In this document: positions 1 through 11,577 of the stretch, in pieces
How the letters are laid out: the number at the start of each line of letters is the position of its first letter
How positions within the stretch are numbered: position 1 is the first letter of the stretch
Assembly: GCF_963169125.1 (NCBI RefSeq)
Contig: NC_084802.1
Coordinates: 23,219,107 to 23,283,106, forward strand
DNA length: 64,000 nt
From: Humulus lupulus
Lineage: Eukaryota; Streptophyta; Magnoliopsida; Rosales; Cannabaceae
Direction of reading: 5' to 3'
Translations under genes and position numbers: made by a program
Notes under the pieces: generated by a model
What the model was told of the DNA's origin: nothing
Database searches by the model: none
What the model saw: only the letters and a program-made list of their open reading frames with translations

Positions 1-155
1 AATCTTGAGTTTAATAACAGAGACTCGTGGACTAGGCAGATTTAATTGCTGAACCACGTAAAAATCGTGTGTTTGTGTTGTCGTATTTAAATTGGCCATT
101 ATCAGTTATTGTTTACGTGCTCTTCTTTCACTGCTGACGAAAAACGGCATCAACA
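1..155 (+). repeat. 3' end of a Tat-type Ty3/gypsy LTR (truncated by window edge)
   Basis: The segment matches, base for base over long stretches, the 3' part of the LTR at 57092-57897: both carry GACTCGTGGACTAGGCAGAT, then GCTGAACCACGTAAAAA, and end in a short foldback followed by CAACA. The LTR end is placed at 155 (ATCAACA). It is either a 3' LTR or a solo LTR; the rest lies to the left of the window. The next bases (ATGTA, 156-160) would be the TSD. No PBS follows it, so it is not a 5' LTR. Confidence 0.8.
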
Positions 156-199
156 ATGTACATGATTTGTTTTTGAGCAATACAATGATTCTTATTCAC

Positions 200-1410
200 C
201 AATTTTTTTTTAAGAAAATGTAAGTAGTTACATATTTTCTAAATTTAAATAAGATATTATATATCTACATCTATATCTATATATATTATAAATGAGAACT
301 TCAAGGAGATGACGTTGCACTCTAAAATTTCTCTAAAACACTCTATCTATTTTATCCTTTAATCTAATTTATTTATTTATTTTATAGATTATAATAATAT
401 AGTAATTTAAAAAACTATAAGTAGTTACCTATTTTTAAAATTTAAATAAGATATTTACAAAATATTATTACTTACTCTATCTATTTTTCACGTTTAAAAA
501 ACTAAAATTGCTCCAAATCACTTTATCTATTTTCTTCTTTATTCTAAATTTTTTTATTCATTTTATAGTTCATAATAATATAGTAATTTAAAAATCATTT
601 TATCTATTTGCTCCTTTAATCTAATTTTTTTATTCATTTTATAGTTTATAATAATATAGTAATTTTAAAAAAATGTAAGTAGTTACATGTCTATATATAT
701 ATTATATAAATGATTGCTTCAAAGAGATGATGTTTTAAAAAAAATGTAAGTAGTTACATATTTTTTAAATTTAATTAAGATATTATCTATATCTATATCT
801 GTATATATTATAAATGAGAGTTTCAAGAAGATGATGCGACACTCTAAAATTGCTCTAAAACACTCTATCTATTTTCTCCTTTAATCTAATTTTTTTATTC
901 ATTTGATATATTATAATAATATAGTCATTTAAAAAAATGTAAGTAATTGCATATTTTTAAATTTAAATAAGATATTTATAAAATATTATTATTTACTCTA
1001 TCTATTTTACACGTATAAAAATCTAAAATTGCTCCAAAGCACTTTATCTATTTTATCATTTAAGTTAATTTTTGTATTCATTTTATAGATTATAATAATA
1101 TAGTAATTTAAAAAAAAAAAAAGTAAGTAGTTACATGTTTTTAAATTTAAATAAGATATTTACAAGATATTATTATTTACTCTATCTATTTTACTCGTTT
1201 AAAAATCTAAAATTTCTCCAAAACACTTTATTTATTTTCTCCTTTAATCTATTTTTTTATTCATATTGTAGATTATAATAATGTAGTAATTTAAAAAAAA
1301 ATGTACCATACACATTTAAAAACAAATGTAGTTACATATTTTTAAAATTTTATTAAGATATTTACAAGATATTATTATTTACTCCATCTATTTTACACGT
1401 TTAAAAAAAG
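200..1410. repeat. Degenerate AT-rich repeat array (five to six copies)
   Basis: The same block recurs with variation: TGTAAGTAGTTACATATTTT, then AAATTTAAATAAGATATTTA, then ACTCTATCTATTTTACACG, then CTCCAAAACACTTTATCT, then TTATAGATTATAATAATATA. The GTAGTTAC core starts near 226, 422, 678, 748, 1125 and 1328, with a related form at 940, so spacing is about 70-380 bp and many units are partial. A related piece with the same 'GCACTCTAAAATTTC' motif occurs near 2880. This looks like an old, locally duplicated noncoding repeat and not a regular satellite. Confidence 0.65.
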
Positions 1411-1675
1411 TAGTAATAATAAAAAAACATAACTACTAACTACGCCTATAAATTAATACATTCAAAAAATATATTTTATAAATTAATGTAGTAATGTATG
1501 TTACGCTATTGTTGTTTTATTTTAGATACATGTGTTTTAAAAAATGTAGTTTAAAAATAGTATCTATTTATAGATAAAGAAAACATAAAGAGCCATTAAT
1601 TAATACTTAAATATCTAACTTAAAAAAAAAACAAAAAGGTAAAAAATTCCAAATTCCAAACTAAAATATCTTAAT

Positions 1676-2257
1676 AATTAAAAATATCAATATATGTACA
1701 CATCAATATGTATACACATAATAGTAATTTGATTAAAAATTTATTTAAAGAGCTATTAAAACGTAAAAAAATTCAAATTCAAAACCAACATATGTTAACA
1801 ATTAAAAATATCAATATATATACACATAATATTAATTTGATTAAGAATTTATTTAGCTTCATGGCTTGGCTCTCAATTTCTCAAGTGAGTAATAATCAAT
1901 AATTCAAGTTTCAAGGTATTCAATCTCTTTATATATATGAATATATGTGTATATATACAAAATGTCTATCTAAAATTGTTAGTTTGTGTATATTCTATTA
2001 GTATCATTTCCAAGTGTACCAACATTTTCTTAAGTTTTTGTATATCATAATTTATTTAGCTTCATGGCTTAGATCTCAAAAGAGTAGTAATCAATAATTC
2101 TAGTTTCAAGGTAAAAAATCTCTCTTTATATATATACATACATGAATATATGTGTGTATATATTGAGATTGTATATCTAAAATTGTTAGTTTGTGTATAT
2201 CCTATGAGTATCATTTTCAAGTGTACCAGCATTTCCTTAAGTTTTTCGTGTATCATA
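1676..2257. repeat. Local tandem duplications (about 125 bp and about 203 bp units)
   Basis: AATTAAAAATATCAATATAT with its following TACACATAAT and TTTGATTAA occurs at about 1676 and again at about 1800. Immediately downstream a second unit starting ATTTAGCTTCATGGCTT lies at 1851 and again at 2054, a 203-bp period. Both copies continue through AATCAATAATTC, ATATATGAATATATGTGT and CTAAAATTGTTAGTTTGTG to TTAAGTTTTT. Divergence between the copies is modest, so the duplication is fairly recent relative to the surrounding repeats. Confidence 0.7.
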
Positions 2258-3208
2258 CACACATACATGGCTTTCAATGTATACCATGCATATTTCCACA
2301 CACACATAAATATCAAACTATGTTGACACTGCAATATATCTCAAAAAGTATTTTCAAGTAAGTTTTGTGTACTTTGCAAATGCAGAGAGAATTCACCGAT
2401 TGAGAACTCGCCAATTGTGTAATATATGTATATTTATTTATGGTTGATTTATAGATTTTGGTATTTTTCTTACGTTTTTGGAAGGAGAAGAAATTGAACG
2501 TGGATCATGCTATAATATTGTTTACTATATGTACTGAAAACAATATATTTGTATCTTCAAATTTAATTAGCTAACCAAGTATTGGTATTAGTATTGTTTG
2601 AATTTTGGTTCTCTATATATCTATTTTCTTATTATAATATAATTATGTTTTTTATTCAAAAGTGAATAGTTGTACAAAATATTATAATTATATCATCAAT
2701 TATCAATATTAATAATTCTATTTTTCTCTAATTTGATATTTTCTCAAGCTTGTAACAAAATGATATTACTAATGGTATTATTTGGAATTGTGATTTGTTT
2801 TCACTATAGTAAATAAATATTTTCTAGATTGTAATTTAGTGGACATTCCAGCAGCAACAAAAGATGATGGGTTGATGTGGCACTCTAAAATTTCCCTAAA
2901 ACACCCTTTCTATTTTCTTCTTTTTTCACATTTTTTAATTTGAATTCAAATTTGATTAGATATTTAATTACGTCAACTGTTTAATTAAATTATAAATATA
3001 AATATAAATAACCGTTAACATTTCTCATTTTTTATTTTACTTTTATAATTTATGGATATTAATTAATTAAGGAAAAAACTCTATATATTTTCTCTTTTTT
3101 TATTTTAATAATAATAATAATAGATGCCAATTAAAAATATCCACATATAATAATAATAAATAAATAAATAATCTATCCATTATTTTTAACGTTTTGACAA
3201 AACACAAT

Positions 3209-3359
3209 GCTAAACACACTCTATATTACACTCTCTTAAATCAATCAATGACATGTGGATTCCACTAATGATTTGAAAAAAAATATTAAAATAAAAAATT
3301 GAATAATATCCACATGTCATGCATAGATGAAAGAGAGTGTAATAGAGAGTTTCCTTAGC
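3209..3359. mobile_element. MITE-like element with imperfect terminal inverted repeats
   Basis: The left end GCTAAACACACTCTATATTA continues into CACTCTCTT and ACATGTGGATT. The right end is its imperfect inverse complement: ATCCACATGT, then AAGAGAGTGTAATAGAGAGT, then TTCCTTAGC. The arms are about 45 nt with a central A-rich spacer, total 151 bp. There is no coding capacity. I could not identify a convincing TSD, so the superfamily is open. Confidence 0.6.
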
Positions 3360-3399
3360 ACTCCTCTAAAAAACAACAAAGGATCCAAACATGTAATTA

Positions 3400-4400
3400 A
3401 CATTTTGACAAAACACAAGATCTACAAGTTAAGTTTAAAAAATAAAGGGTCTAAACAGGAAATCGGCTAAAATACAAAGTTCAAAACAGGTTTGGGCAGC
3501 TTTGTTCCTTTTGTTCTCTTTCTTATTCTTTCTCAAAGTAACTATTTTATATTAAACATTAATAAATGTTTTATTAAAATTAAAAAAAAATGATATAAAA
3601 TAATTAAAAACTTATATATTTTCATCAATTTAAAATATAAGTTTTTTTTTAAAAAAAAGTAAAGAAAAAATATAAGTTTTAATTATTTTGATTAATTTTA
3701 CTAATCTTAATATTTTTTATTATTTTGAAAGTTAAAATAATTTAAAAATAACTAAAATCCTATATTTTCCTTCACTTTCTTATTATTTCTCAAAATAATT
3801 TTAAAAAATAGGTATAAAAGTGCAACATTTTAAAAACATTAGGTATATTTACCGCAAAAAAAAAAAAGATGGGTATAAAAGTGTAACATTTTGAAGACAT
3901 TGAATATATTTAATGCAAAAAAAATTGTGTATAAAAGTGTAACATTTTGAAAACATTGGGTATTTTAGCCGCCATTTACTCTTTTAAAAATAAAGAGTCA
4001 AAACGAGTAATTGGCCAAAATATAGTGTTCAAATAACCGATCTATCTATTCCTATTTTTAACCTTTTGACAAAACTTGAGGTCCACAAGTTAATTTTTAA
4101 AAATAAAGGTCCCAACAGGTAATTGGCTAAAATACAAGGTTCAAAATTGTGTGAACCCTTATAGAAAACATAAATTATATATAATTTAATTTTTATAAAG
4201 AATTTTGAACCTTTTGAATAAATACATGGTCCAAAGGTTAATCTTTAAAAGTAAAGGGTCAAAACGGGTAATCAGCCAAAATACAATGTTCAAATAATCG
4301 ATCTATCTATTCCTATATTTAACCTTTTGACAAAACATGATGTCTAAAAGTTAATTTTTAAAAATAAAGGTTTCAAACGGGTAATTGGTCAAAATAAGTC
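3400..4400. repeat. Diverged short repeats (about 60-bp and about 85-bp units)
   Basis: Two repeat types are mixed. One unit (near 3811, 3870 and 3925) reads GGTATAAAAGTGTAACATTT, then GAAAACATTGGGTAT. The other reads CCTTTTGACAAAACA, then AAGTTAATTTTTAAAAATAA, then GGGTAATTGGCCAAAATACA, then GTTCAAA; copies or partial copies start near 3405, 3985, 4065, 4205 and 4325. No gene is visible. Confidence 0.6.
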
Positions 4401-4470
4401 TTACACAAAAAATAACTTTTCTTATACATATTTTAGATTTTTTATTAAAAAAAATTACGCAAAGCGCATG

Positions 4471-5092
4471 TGTTGACCCTCAAATTAGCCAACGACACGG
4501 AGTCAAAAATACGACAGGAAATAACACGATGCTTGAAAATATAATTTAATGGAAAAGAAAGAACACCAAGAATTAGTGGTTCGGCCCCAGTGATTGGTAA
4601 TGACCTACGTCCACTTTGTGATATTGTTATTATAGAATCCTAAAGTTGTGATCAAAGAACTAGGGTTCTTGAGTTTGACAGACCTTAGGCGTAATACAAT
4701 CAGATGGTAACAACTCACCTTAGCTCCTTTTCTCTCAATCTTAAGCAAAAAAAACTAAAATGAATCCAAACTCCCTTCCTTGAGCTATTTCATATGTATT
4801 TATAGGCTCAAGGAGGGTTACCTATGATAACGTGTCTTATCTTATCCTTAATAACCGCGTATCAAGGATAATTATGAAGAAATATTCAAATGCAGTTAAT
4901 ATTAGATTACAACTTAAAAAGGAAATAAATCGGGCCTCACGACTAGTCTGGTCGTGACAAACATTAACTTTGACAAGGAGGTGCACTTCTGGTTGATAGC
5001 CGAACAACACCTCTGCCTTTTAATTCTGCCACATGTCAGTCTATGTGTAAGTAATCTTTGCCACATCATCAGTGACCTTTTTTGGGTAAACA
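4471..5092 (-). repeat. 3' LTR of the Ty3/Tat element
   Basis: 622 bp, the downstream LTR in element orientation. It shares its full length with 15415-16039 and about four fifths of its structure with the solo LTR at 35177-35762. A TATA-like box (TATAAATA on the minus strand) sits near 4798. The inner edge at 5092 abuts the polypurine tract. Confidence 0.93.
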
Positions 5093-5106
5093 TTTGCCCC
5101 CAAGTT
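5093..5106 (-). other. Polypurine tract of the Ty3/Tat element
   Basis: On the minus strand the sequence next to the 3' LTR is ACTTGGGGGCAAA, directly followed by the LTR start TGTTTACCC. Its position and purine content fit the plus-strand primer of an LTR retrotransposon. Confidence 0.8.
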
Positions 5107-5932
5107 TATTTATTGCGACCAGCAATAAGTAAACATAGAAAACTAACCTTTCGTATGCCCCACGAAATTTGTCAGAACCGCCCATGCCTTTTCGAAAAAT
5201 GTGACCAATCATGTCTAATCAGGTCCTTTCAGTTTCCCAAAAGTGTGTCTGACGGCCATTCCACTTCCCCATACTTAGAAAAAAGTAACTCATGATTGCC
5301 TCTTTTAACGTGCCTTGGTCTCCATAAATAATCCTCAAGTTATCATTTTTACTTTTTACTCGCCTTTGCCTTCTTGAAGAACACTGAAGAACTCATGCTC
5401 CAGAGCCTAGAAACTTTCAGACATTCATACTCGGACGCCCGATAGCTCTTATCTTTGGACTTTAATCTTTACCTGAGTAAGTTTTACAACTTTCTTGTCC
5501 TTTTAGTTGCTATTCGAAACTGCCTTATGCATGTTTTTGTTTCTGAACCCCTTCATGTTCTTGGCCGAAAATATATGGGGATTGCTTGCATGCGGACAGA
5601 TGATTGATAGGGTAGTGAAATATTGTTTTGTATGAGTTAGGAGCCAGTTTGGTAGTCAAGTTTGTAGATTTAGGGCGTAAAATCGAAGTAAAAATTTGAT
5701 TTTTAAGCTAGGTGAAAAAATGGGTTTTTCCTGCCCCTTCGGAGTCGAAAAAGCTTCTTCCCAAAAAACTTTTTACTTCCGCTTTTCAATCTGTTTTTCA
5801 AACTGCTCGCATAGAACTTAGTGTTTCTGTTAGAATGCTGCTGGTCGTATACGCGAGCAACGTTATTCCAACTTTCAACATAAGCTTTCAAGCTGTGCGT
5901 CTTATCTCCTCCTTTCTCTGTTCGCAGCTTTC
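5107..5932. other. Region between the 3' LTR and the antisense gene
   Basis: About 830 bp inside the element. It carries no recognisable domain on either strand. On the plus strand it leads into the antisense gene: a pyrimidine-rich stretch ending in TTCGCAG lies a few bases before the ATG at 5933, and GAGTAAGTT lies near 5474, so a 5'-untranslated intron is possible but unproven. Confidence 0.5.
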
Positions 5933-8495
5933 ATGCAAGATCCGTGGGGAGGAGAAAGACCAATCGACGATGACTTATTGGCTCAGTTGCTTGAGGACAA
6001 GGAACAACCATCATCACTAATACCTGACATTCCCTTTTCTCGTGCCACTTTAAACACTCCATCTGTTCTTATTCAAAATATGGCTCGAGCAAAAACTACA
6101 GCCCAGGAAAAGAAAACTCCCAATCCTGCAAATCAGCCTGCTCCTCGGGCTGAAATTCCCTCGACCAGTGGTCGAGCTGAAAATATTCCTGACCCCAATA
6201 TCCAAACTCACGCTCAGCCCCGAAATGCCATTCAACCAGATGTTGAGTGGTATGTAGTACTTAAGGGCCGAGTGATGATCAGGATGATCGCCAGCTACAT
6301 CAAGAAGTATAGACTCACGGGGGTAACATTAGTTTGACCCAACCAAGATCAACGGGTGAAACTGCCCGGAGGCGCCTTCAGTGCCTGATCGAGGTTCCAT
6401 ATTGAGGCAGGGGCTACCTTGCCTCTTCATTCCTTCTTCCAAGTGGTGGCCAACTATTTCGGAGTTGCCCCTTTTCAAATAACTCCCAATGGGTATAGAA
6501 TGCTTGCTGCAATCTATATCCTTTACAGTCACAAAAAAATGGCCCATGCCAACTCCTCATGAGGTTAACTATTTGTTTGACCTCAAATCCAACCCCAACC
6601 AAGAAGGTACGGGGTTCTTTCACTTCTGCCACCAGGAGACTGAACGCACCTTCTTGACCGACACCACTCACATATCGAACGTGGGGAGGTACTACCAGGA
6701 GTATTTCCTTACGACTGACATGATCGCGAACAATCTGGCCTTTGCTCAAGGAGGTAAAACCTTTGTACCACTGGCTGTTGATCTTTATTTAGTGTTTCCT
6801 CCACATTTCCTTAGACTTTTAATGCCTTTCAGGCCCATGGATGCGACCAGCCCCCACTCCAGACATGGAATTGAGATCAGTCCTCTTGGCCAGTATGCCT
6901 GACGTGGAGAAAAGTGTCAAACATTTGGTCACGGAGGCTAACCATAGGCTGGTCGGCCTTTTGGCCCCTCATCAGGACATGAGGGAGTCAACAGCGGGGA
7001 GTACTACTGGTGGAGAATTTCCCGAGCAGCACCCGGATGTGGAACATACTCCTCCGAGGAGGGCCACCAGAGTGACAATCAGGGAACCTACCGAACCCCT
7101 CGAGCACCTCAATGAATCTTCAGACGAGAATAGTACTGATCTTTCGCTCTTAGATAGCTTGCCAATTCCCTGTCACTTATTTGACGAGGACGGCAATTTT
7201 ACGTACGCTCCAAATTTAGATTCATCCTTCTTCATGCCAGAGAGTGAGTATAAGACTAGTAGAGTGTATAATGTAGCGACCAGTAATGATAGCTCGGGTA
7301 TTTCACTTACAATTTTTTATGTTTCTTTTCCTGACATGACATATTTAATTATTTATACTTTCTCACTGCTCGAATGTTTGCTTCTGTTTCAGAAATGGAC
7401 TCGAGTGTGTGTTTGATCTTTACAGCGCCCCCAAGGCTCCCGCGGCTACCCCGAGCAAAAAGAAGACAAGCAAGAAGCATCCTGGGGAAAGTAGTAAAGT
7501 GCCTCAGGCTAAGAAGCCTCGCACTGCAGGTGTCCTAGAGGATGGACCCTCAGCCAACGCAACTCCACCACCTTCTCCCCATGAGCAATAGACTCCCCCT
7601 GCTCCTGCCGGGTTGACTCCATCTCCAGCGGCCCCAACTAACCAGACTCAGCAGGCCGGTCCCGCTTCCACTAGGGGCGACATAACTAGTCATGCCTTCA
7701 GATCGGTCAAGGACAGAGTCACAAAAATTTTAAAGCACGAGCGCTGCCGAGAGGCGATGGCTGCAATAGAGACAATGGATGTCGACCAGATCTTAACTCG
7801 CGCTTTAAATGAATTTACCAGTGTAAGTTATTTTTTCCTATGGAGATGGCTTTTTGTGTACTTTACCGTCAGTCTAATTTTTGCTCTGATCATAGGCATT
7901 TCTGACCCTTACTGCTGGCCGGCTACGCTCGGGTACTATCACTGAGCAGTCTAAATCCCTGGAGAAACGACATGCTGATGAACTCAAAGCTGCCGAAGTG
8001 AAATATGTCGAACAGCTTGCAGCGGTGCTTGAGGAGAAGAATAAACTGGCTGAGGAGTTGAGGGAGAAGCAAAATTCTCTGGACAAAGCCATCGAGCAGA
8101 GGGACCAGTTCAAAGATTCTAACCGCATTAACTACCGCGAGGCTAAAAAGCTCGAGCAGGATTTGATCGCGAGCAGGGAGGAGACTACAACCTTGGAGGG
8201 CCGGATCGAGATGCTTGAGAAAGCCAATGCTAGCAATTTGGAAAGGTACAAGAACGCCACAAGTAAGTGTTTTTATGACTTCTGGAAACACAACCAAGGG
8301 GCGAACTTTAACTACCTTCCTGACCGCGTAAGGCAAGCCGAGCTAGCCCGTTGCGCTACTCGACTGGCAGAGGAGGAGAGGGCAAGAGTACCTGCTTCGC
8401 CCGAAATCTCCTTGGTGACTGGCATGGACGAGGCAGAAAATGAAACTGCAGATGTCATCGATCAGGGCCCCCCTCATGATCCTCTGGCCCCTTAG
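5933..8495 (+). pseudogene. Antisense gene of the Ty3/Tat element (Transposase_28-like protein), broken
   Basis: This gene runs opposite to gag-pol. Its first part resembles the plant family annotated as 'putative gypsy type transposon' (Pfam Transposase_28, from memory): recognisable pieces are PGGAFSA, THISNVGRYYQEYF, NNLAFAQGG and HEVNYLFDLKSNP. The last exon is a charged coiled coil (EEKNKLAEELREKQ onward). Three GT-AG introns can be placed at 6754-6832, 7244-7392 and 7823-7895; the first joins ...AQG to GPWMRPAPTPDM. Lesions are in-frame TGA at 6335-6337 and 6386-6388, an extra A in the run at 6534-6540, an extra GT near 7405 and a TAG at 7589-7591. The frame otherwise holds to the TAG at 8493-8495. 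Function is unknown in the family; the copy here is a pseudogene. Confidence 0.8.
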
Positions 8496-9166
8496 TCTCT
8501 TTCTTTTAATATTTCAAGCACCCGACCTACGGGTCGTAATGTAAAGACATTAATTTTTACTGCTGCATGGGCAGCTAATTTCCTTTTAATCAGACAATTA
8601 CATCCGAGCAGCTCTGCTCGTGGTGTAAAGTAATTCGTTTTTGATATTATAACTCCTTTTTATTTTATTATAATATCTGTTTGCATGACTGAACTTAGCA
8701 TAACACTTTGGTTTGATTTAACAAAATAACTTTGAAAAATACTCTAAGTACCCTAGCATGCTTTCACTTATTTTGCTCATGTGTTTACATACCTTTTAAT
8801 GATATGCTTTGCTTACTTGAACCTTATATGCCCCCCAAGTGATCGAGGAGCTTTAGGTCCTTGGTCACTTGCCTTGACTAGGACATGTTCGAACATTACT
8901 ACTCGTAGCAATATAATTGGAATTATAATACAACAAAACAACACACGTAATGAGCAAATACTTGTAATAAATACAATAATTGGCAAGAAATGACTGGCTA
9001 CGCACAATCCCTTATATTTCTTGTAATAAATGGACTAAACATGTCTGTATGAGTGATCAATAAGATCTTACACTTATAAGTGATCAGTCATATAAAATGA
9101 CCAACCCTGTTTTCAAAACTTGTAAAAAGTAAAATTAATTCAAGCCAATTCTTTAAGAAGAATTGT
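8496..9166. other. Spacer between convergent antisense gene and integrase
   Basis: About 670 bp between the plus-strand stop at 8495 and the minus-strand integrase stop at 9167. It is AT-rich, has no credible ORF, and contains the pair CCGACCTACGGGTCG and CCGAGCAGCTCTGCTCG, two short perfect or near-perfect palindromes near 8522 and 8607. These might be transcript 3'-end structures for the plus-strand gene; this is inference. Confidence 0.5.
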
Positions 9167-10265
9167 TTATTGGTAATACTTGCGCAGGTGTTCTCCATTC
9201 CAATAGCGAGGAACAAGATCTCCATTTAAGCGTGCAAGTTTATAGGTGCCTGGGTGAAGGACTTTGTCAATCTGGTATGGCCCTTCCCAATTAGGTCCGA
9301 GTACTCCAGCAGCTTGGTCGCGGGTGTTTAGAAAAACTCTTCGGAGTACAAGATCTCCAACATTTACTTTCTCGCACTTTAGAGTTGAAATACCGGGTGA
9401 CCTTCTGCTAGTACGCAGCTACTCGGAGCTGGGCTTGTTCGCGTTTCTCATCGATTGAGTTTAGGGATTCCATCAATAGCTGGCGGTTCAAATCTTGATC
9501 GTATGCTATTCTGCGATGCGAAGGCAGATCTAACTCAACAGGCAACATAACTTCATATCCATAAGCCAAAGAGAATGGAGTATGACCCGTTGCTGTTCGG
9601 TGGGAAGTTCTGTACGACCATAGTACTTCAGGCAATTGTTCTGGCCACGCCCCCTTAGCTTCTTCTAGCCTTTTCTTCAGTGTATCCTTCAGCGTTTTGT
9701 TGACTGCTTCAACTTGTCCATTCGCTTGGGGATGAGCGACTGAAGAGAAGCTCTTGATAATACTATGTTGCTCGCAGAAATCCGTGAATAAATCACTGTC
9801 AAACTGGGTGCCATTATCCGACACTATCTTCCTTGGAAATCCATAGCGACAAATGATGTTTTTGATCACAAAATCTAGCACCTTCTTGGTCGTTATGGTT
9901 GCCAGCGGTTCAGCTTCGGCCCATTTGGTGAAGTAGTCGATGGCAACCACCGCATATTTGACACCGCCTTTTCCTGTGGGCAAAGATCCGATAAGGTCGA
10001 TACCCCAAATTGCAAACGACCATGGGCTTTGCATCTGTTTAAGCTCATTAGGGGCTGCTCGTGGAATTTTGGAGAATCTCTAGCATTTATCACGCTTCCA
10101 CACGAATTCCATTGAGTCTTCATTCATCGTTGGCCAGAAATATCCTTGCCTTAGGATCTTTTTTGATAAACTTTGCCCCCCAGCGTGGTCTCCACAAAAA
10201 CCTTTGTGCACCTCCTTCATCAACTCTTTGGCTTTCTCCTTTGTAATACATCTAAGGAGTGGCAT
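9167..10265 (-). pseudogene. Integrase domain of the Ty3/Tat element
   Basis: The frame starts with a GAG-pre-integrase/H2C2-type region (HKGFCGDHAGG) and continues into the rve core. All three DDE positions are visible: D in WGIDLIGSLP, D in SDNGTQFDSD and E in NGQVEAVNKTLK. The C-terminal part continues in another frame to a chromodomain-free end (LRKYYQ, stop at 9167-9169). The zinc finger is damaged: the first Cys of the expected CxxC is Arg (KRDKC) and a TAG follows immediately. A frameshift near 9408 separates core and C-terminus. The enzyme would join cDNA to host DNA; this copy cannot be made as one protein. Confidence 0.88.
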
Positions 10266-10424
10266 TGAGTATCCCCTTCAGTACAGGATTCCATCGACTA
10301 GGATATACCTAGCAGCTTGCCGCTGAAGGGTTCTGGCTTTGTGTCTGTCCGTTGGTAACATGTCGTTCGATAGATACTCTACATATGGTGCCATCCACAT
10401 ATCCGCCATCTGGATTACCAAACT

Positions 10425-10815
10425 ATTTGGATGTTTGGTACAGATAGTCGCTCGACTGGCACTATGTTCAGAGTATCAGCATCCTTCGCACTTGCCAATT
10501 TTGCCAAAACGTCCGCGTTGGAATTCTGATCGCGAGGCACTTACTGGAGACTATATTTGTCGAACTGGGCTAATAGATCCTTTGTTTTGTTCAGATAGGC
10601 AACCATCTTTAAACCTCGTGCCTGGTACTCTCCCAGGACTTGATTCACCACCAGCTGAGAATCACTATAGATGTCAAGCACTTTTATATTCATATCCTTG
10701 GCTAACCGCAGTCCAACGAGTAGTGCTTCATATTCGGCCTCATTGTTAGAAGCAGTGAAGTCAAATCTGATTGCACAGTGAAATCGATGCCCTTCTGGCG
10801 TTATCAGTATTACTC
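10425..10815 (-). pseudogene. Second (archaeal-type) RNase H domain of the Ty3/Tat element
   Basis: Reading the minus strand between the RT-linked RNase H and the integrase gives [33 protein letters not shown] and VPRDQNSNADVLAKLAS, the E, D and D regions of an RNase H fold. It is a second RNase H after the usual one. Plant Tat elements are known to have acquired such an additional archaeal-type RNase H, and this supports the lineage call. At least one stop (before VPRDQ) interrupts it. Confidence 0.8.
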
Positions 10816-11517
10816 CTGCCCCAGCGTGGGACTTGTTAGAAGAACCGTCCGTAAATAATTTCCGCGTGGGAGCTTGGTTTTGACATTCAGGTTCGCTGGG
10901 CTCTTCAGTCTGCTCGCCACTTTGAGTTCTATGAATTCCGCGATGAAGTCAGCCAAGGCTTGTCCTTTTACCGCTGCTCGCGACATGTAAGATATGTCGA
11001 ACTGCCCGAGTTTGACTGCCCACTTTAGCAATCTGCCTGCAGCCTCTGGCTTTTGCAGGACTTGTTGAAGAGGCTGGTCGGTCAAGATCATAATTGGATG
11101 AGCTTGGAAGTAAGGCCGCAGCTTCCTAGAGGCCAAAACTAGGCAATAGGCTAGTTTCTCGATGGGCGGGTATCGCTGTTCTGCTCCAATCAGCCTTTTG
11201 CTTACGTAGTAGATAGCCTTCTGCACGCCTTCTTCTTCTCTTACTAAAACAACACTAGCAGCGTATTCCGTGATTGCCAGATAGACGAATAACGTTTCTA
11301 TATCGACCGGCTTTGACAGGATGGGTGGTTGCGCCATATGTGTTTTTAGTGCTTGAAAGGCCTGTTCGCACTCATCTGTCCATTCAAATCTCTTATTGCC
11401 TCTGAGTAGATTGAAAAACGGAACACACTTGTCTGTCGATTTCGAAATGAATCTACTGAGAGCAGCAATCCTCCTGGTCAGGCTTTGAACATGTTTAATC
11501 TTTACTGGCGATTTCAT
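10810..11517 (-). pseudogene. RT connection and first RNase H domain of the Ty3/Tat element
   Basis: 235 residues in one frame. It starts with the RT thumb (HVQSLTRRIAALSRFISKST, FFNLLRG) and runs into the RT_RNaseH domain (PPILSKP, YYVSKRL, EKLAYCLVLASRKLRPYFQ, ILTDQPLQQVL). In this domain the usual catalytic Asp of the first strand is not seen: the segment reads FVYLAITEYAAS. In Tat elements this first RNase H is typically degenerate, the second one being the active copy. A TGA upstream (expected GGA of FLGF) separates it from the RT palm. Confidence 0.87.
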
Positions 11518-11577
11518 CTTGATTAAGGCTTTTATCTTCTCGGGATTGGCTTCAATTCCTCTTGAGTTAACTATAAA

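Larger units (their letters stand above)
156..4465. other. AT-rich intergenic DNA without recognisable genes
   Basis: About 4.3 kb of very AT-rich sequence with no credible coding region; the few open frames are short, low in complexity and have no recognisable domain. It holds a degenerate repeat array (about 200-1410), local tandem duplications (1676-2257), a MITE-like inverted repeat (3209-3359) and two sets of short diverged repeats (3400-4400), listed separately. Between these I see only A/T-rich simple sequence. Confidence 0.7.

Noticed and set aside
4954..5295. 113-codon open frame as a possible gene
   Set aside because: It crosses the inner LTR border and the polypurine tract of a retrotransposon on the opposite strand.
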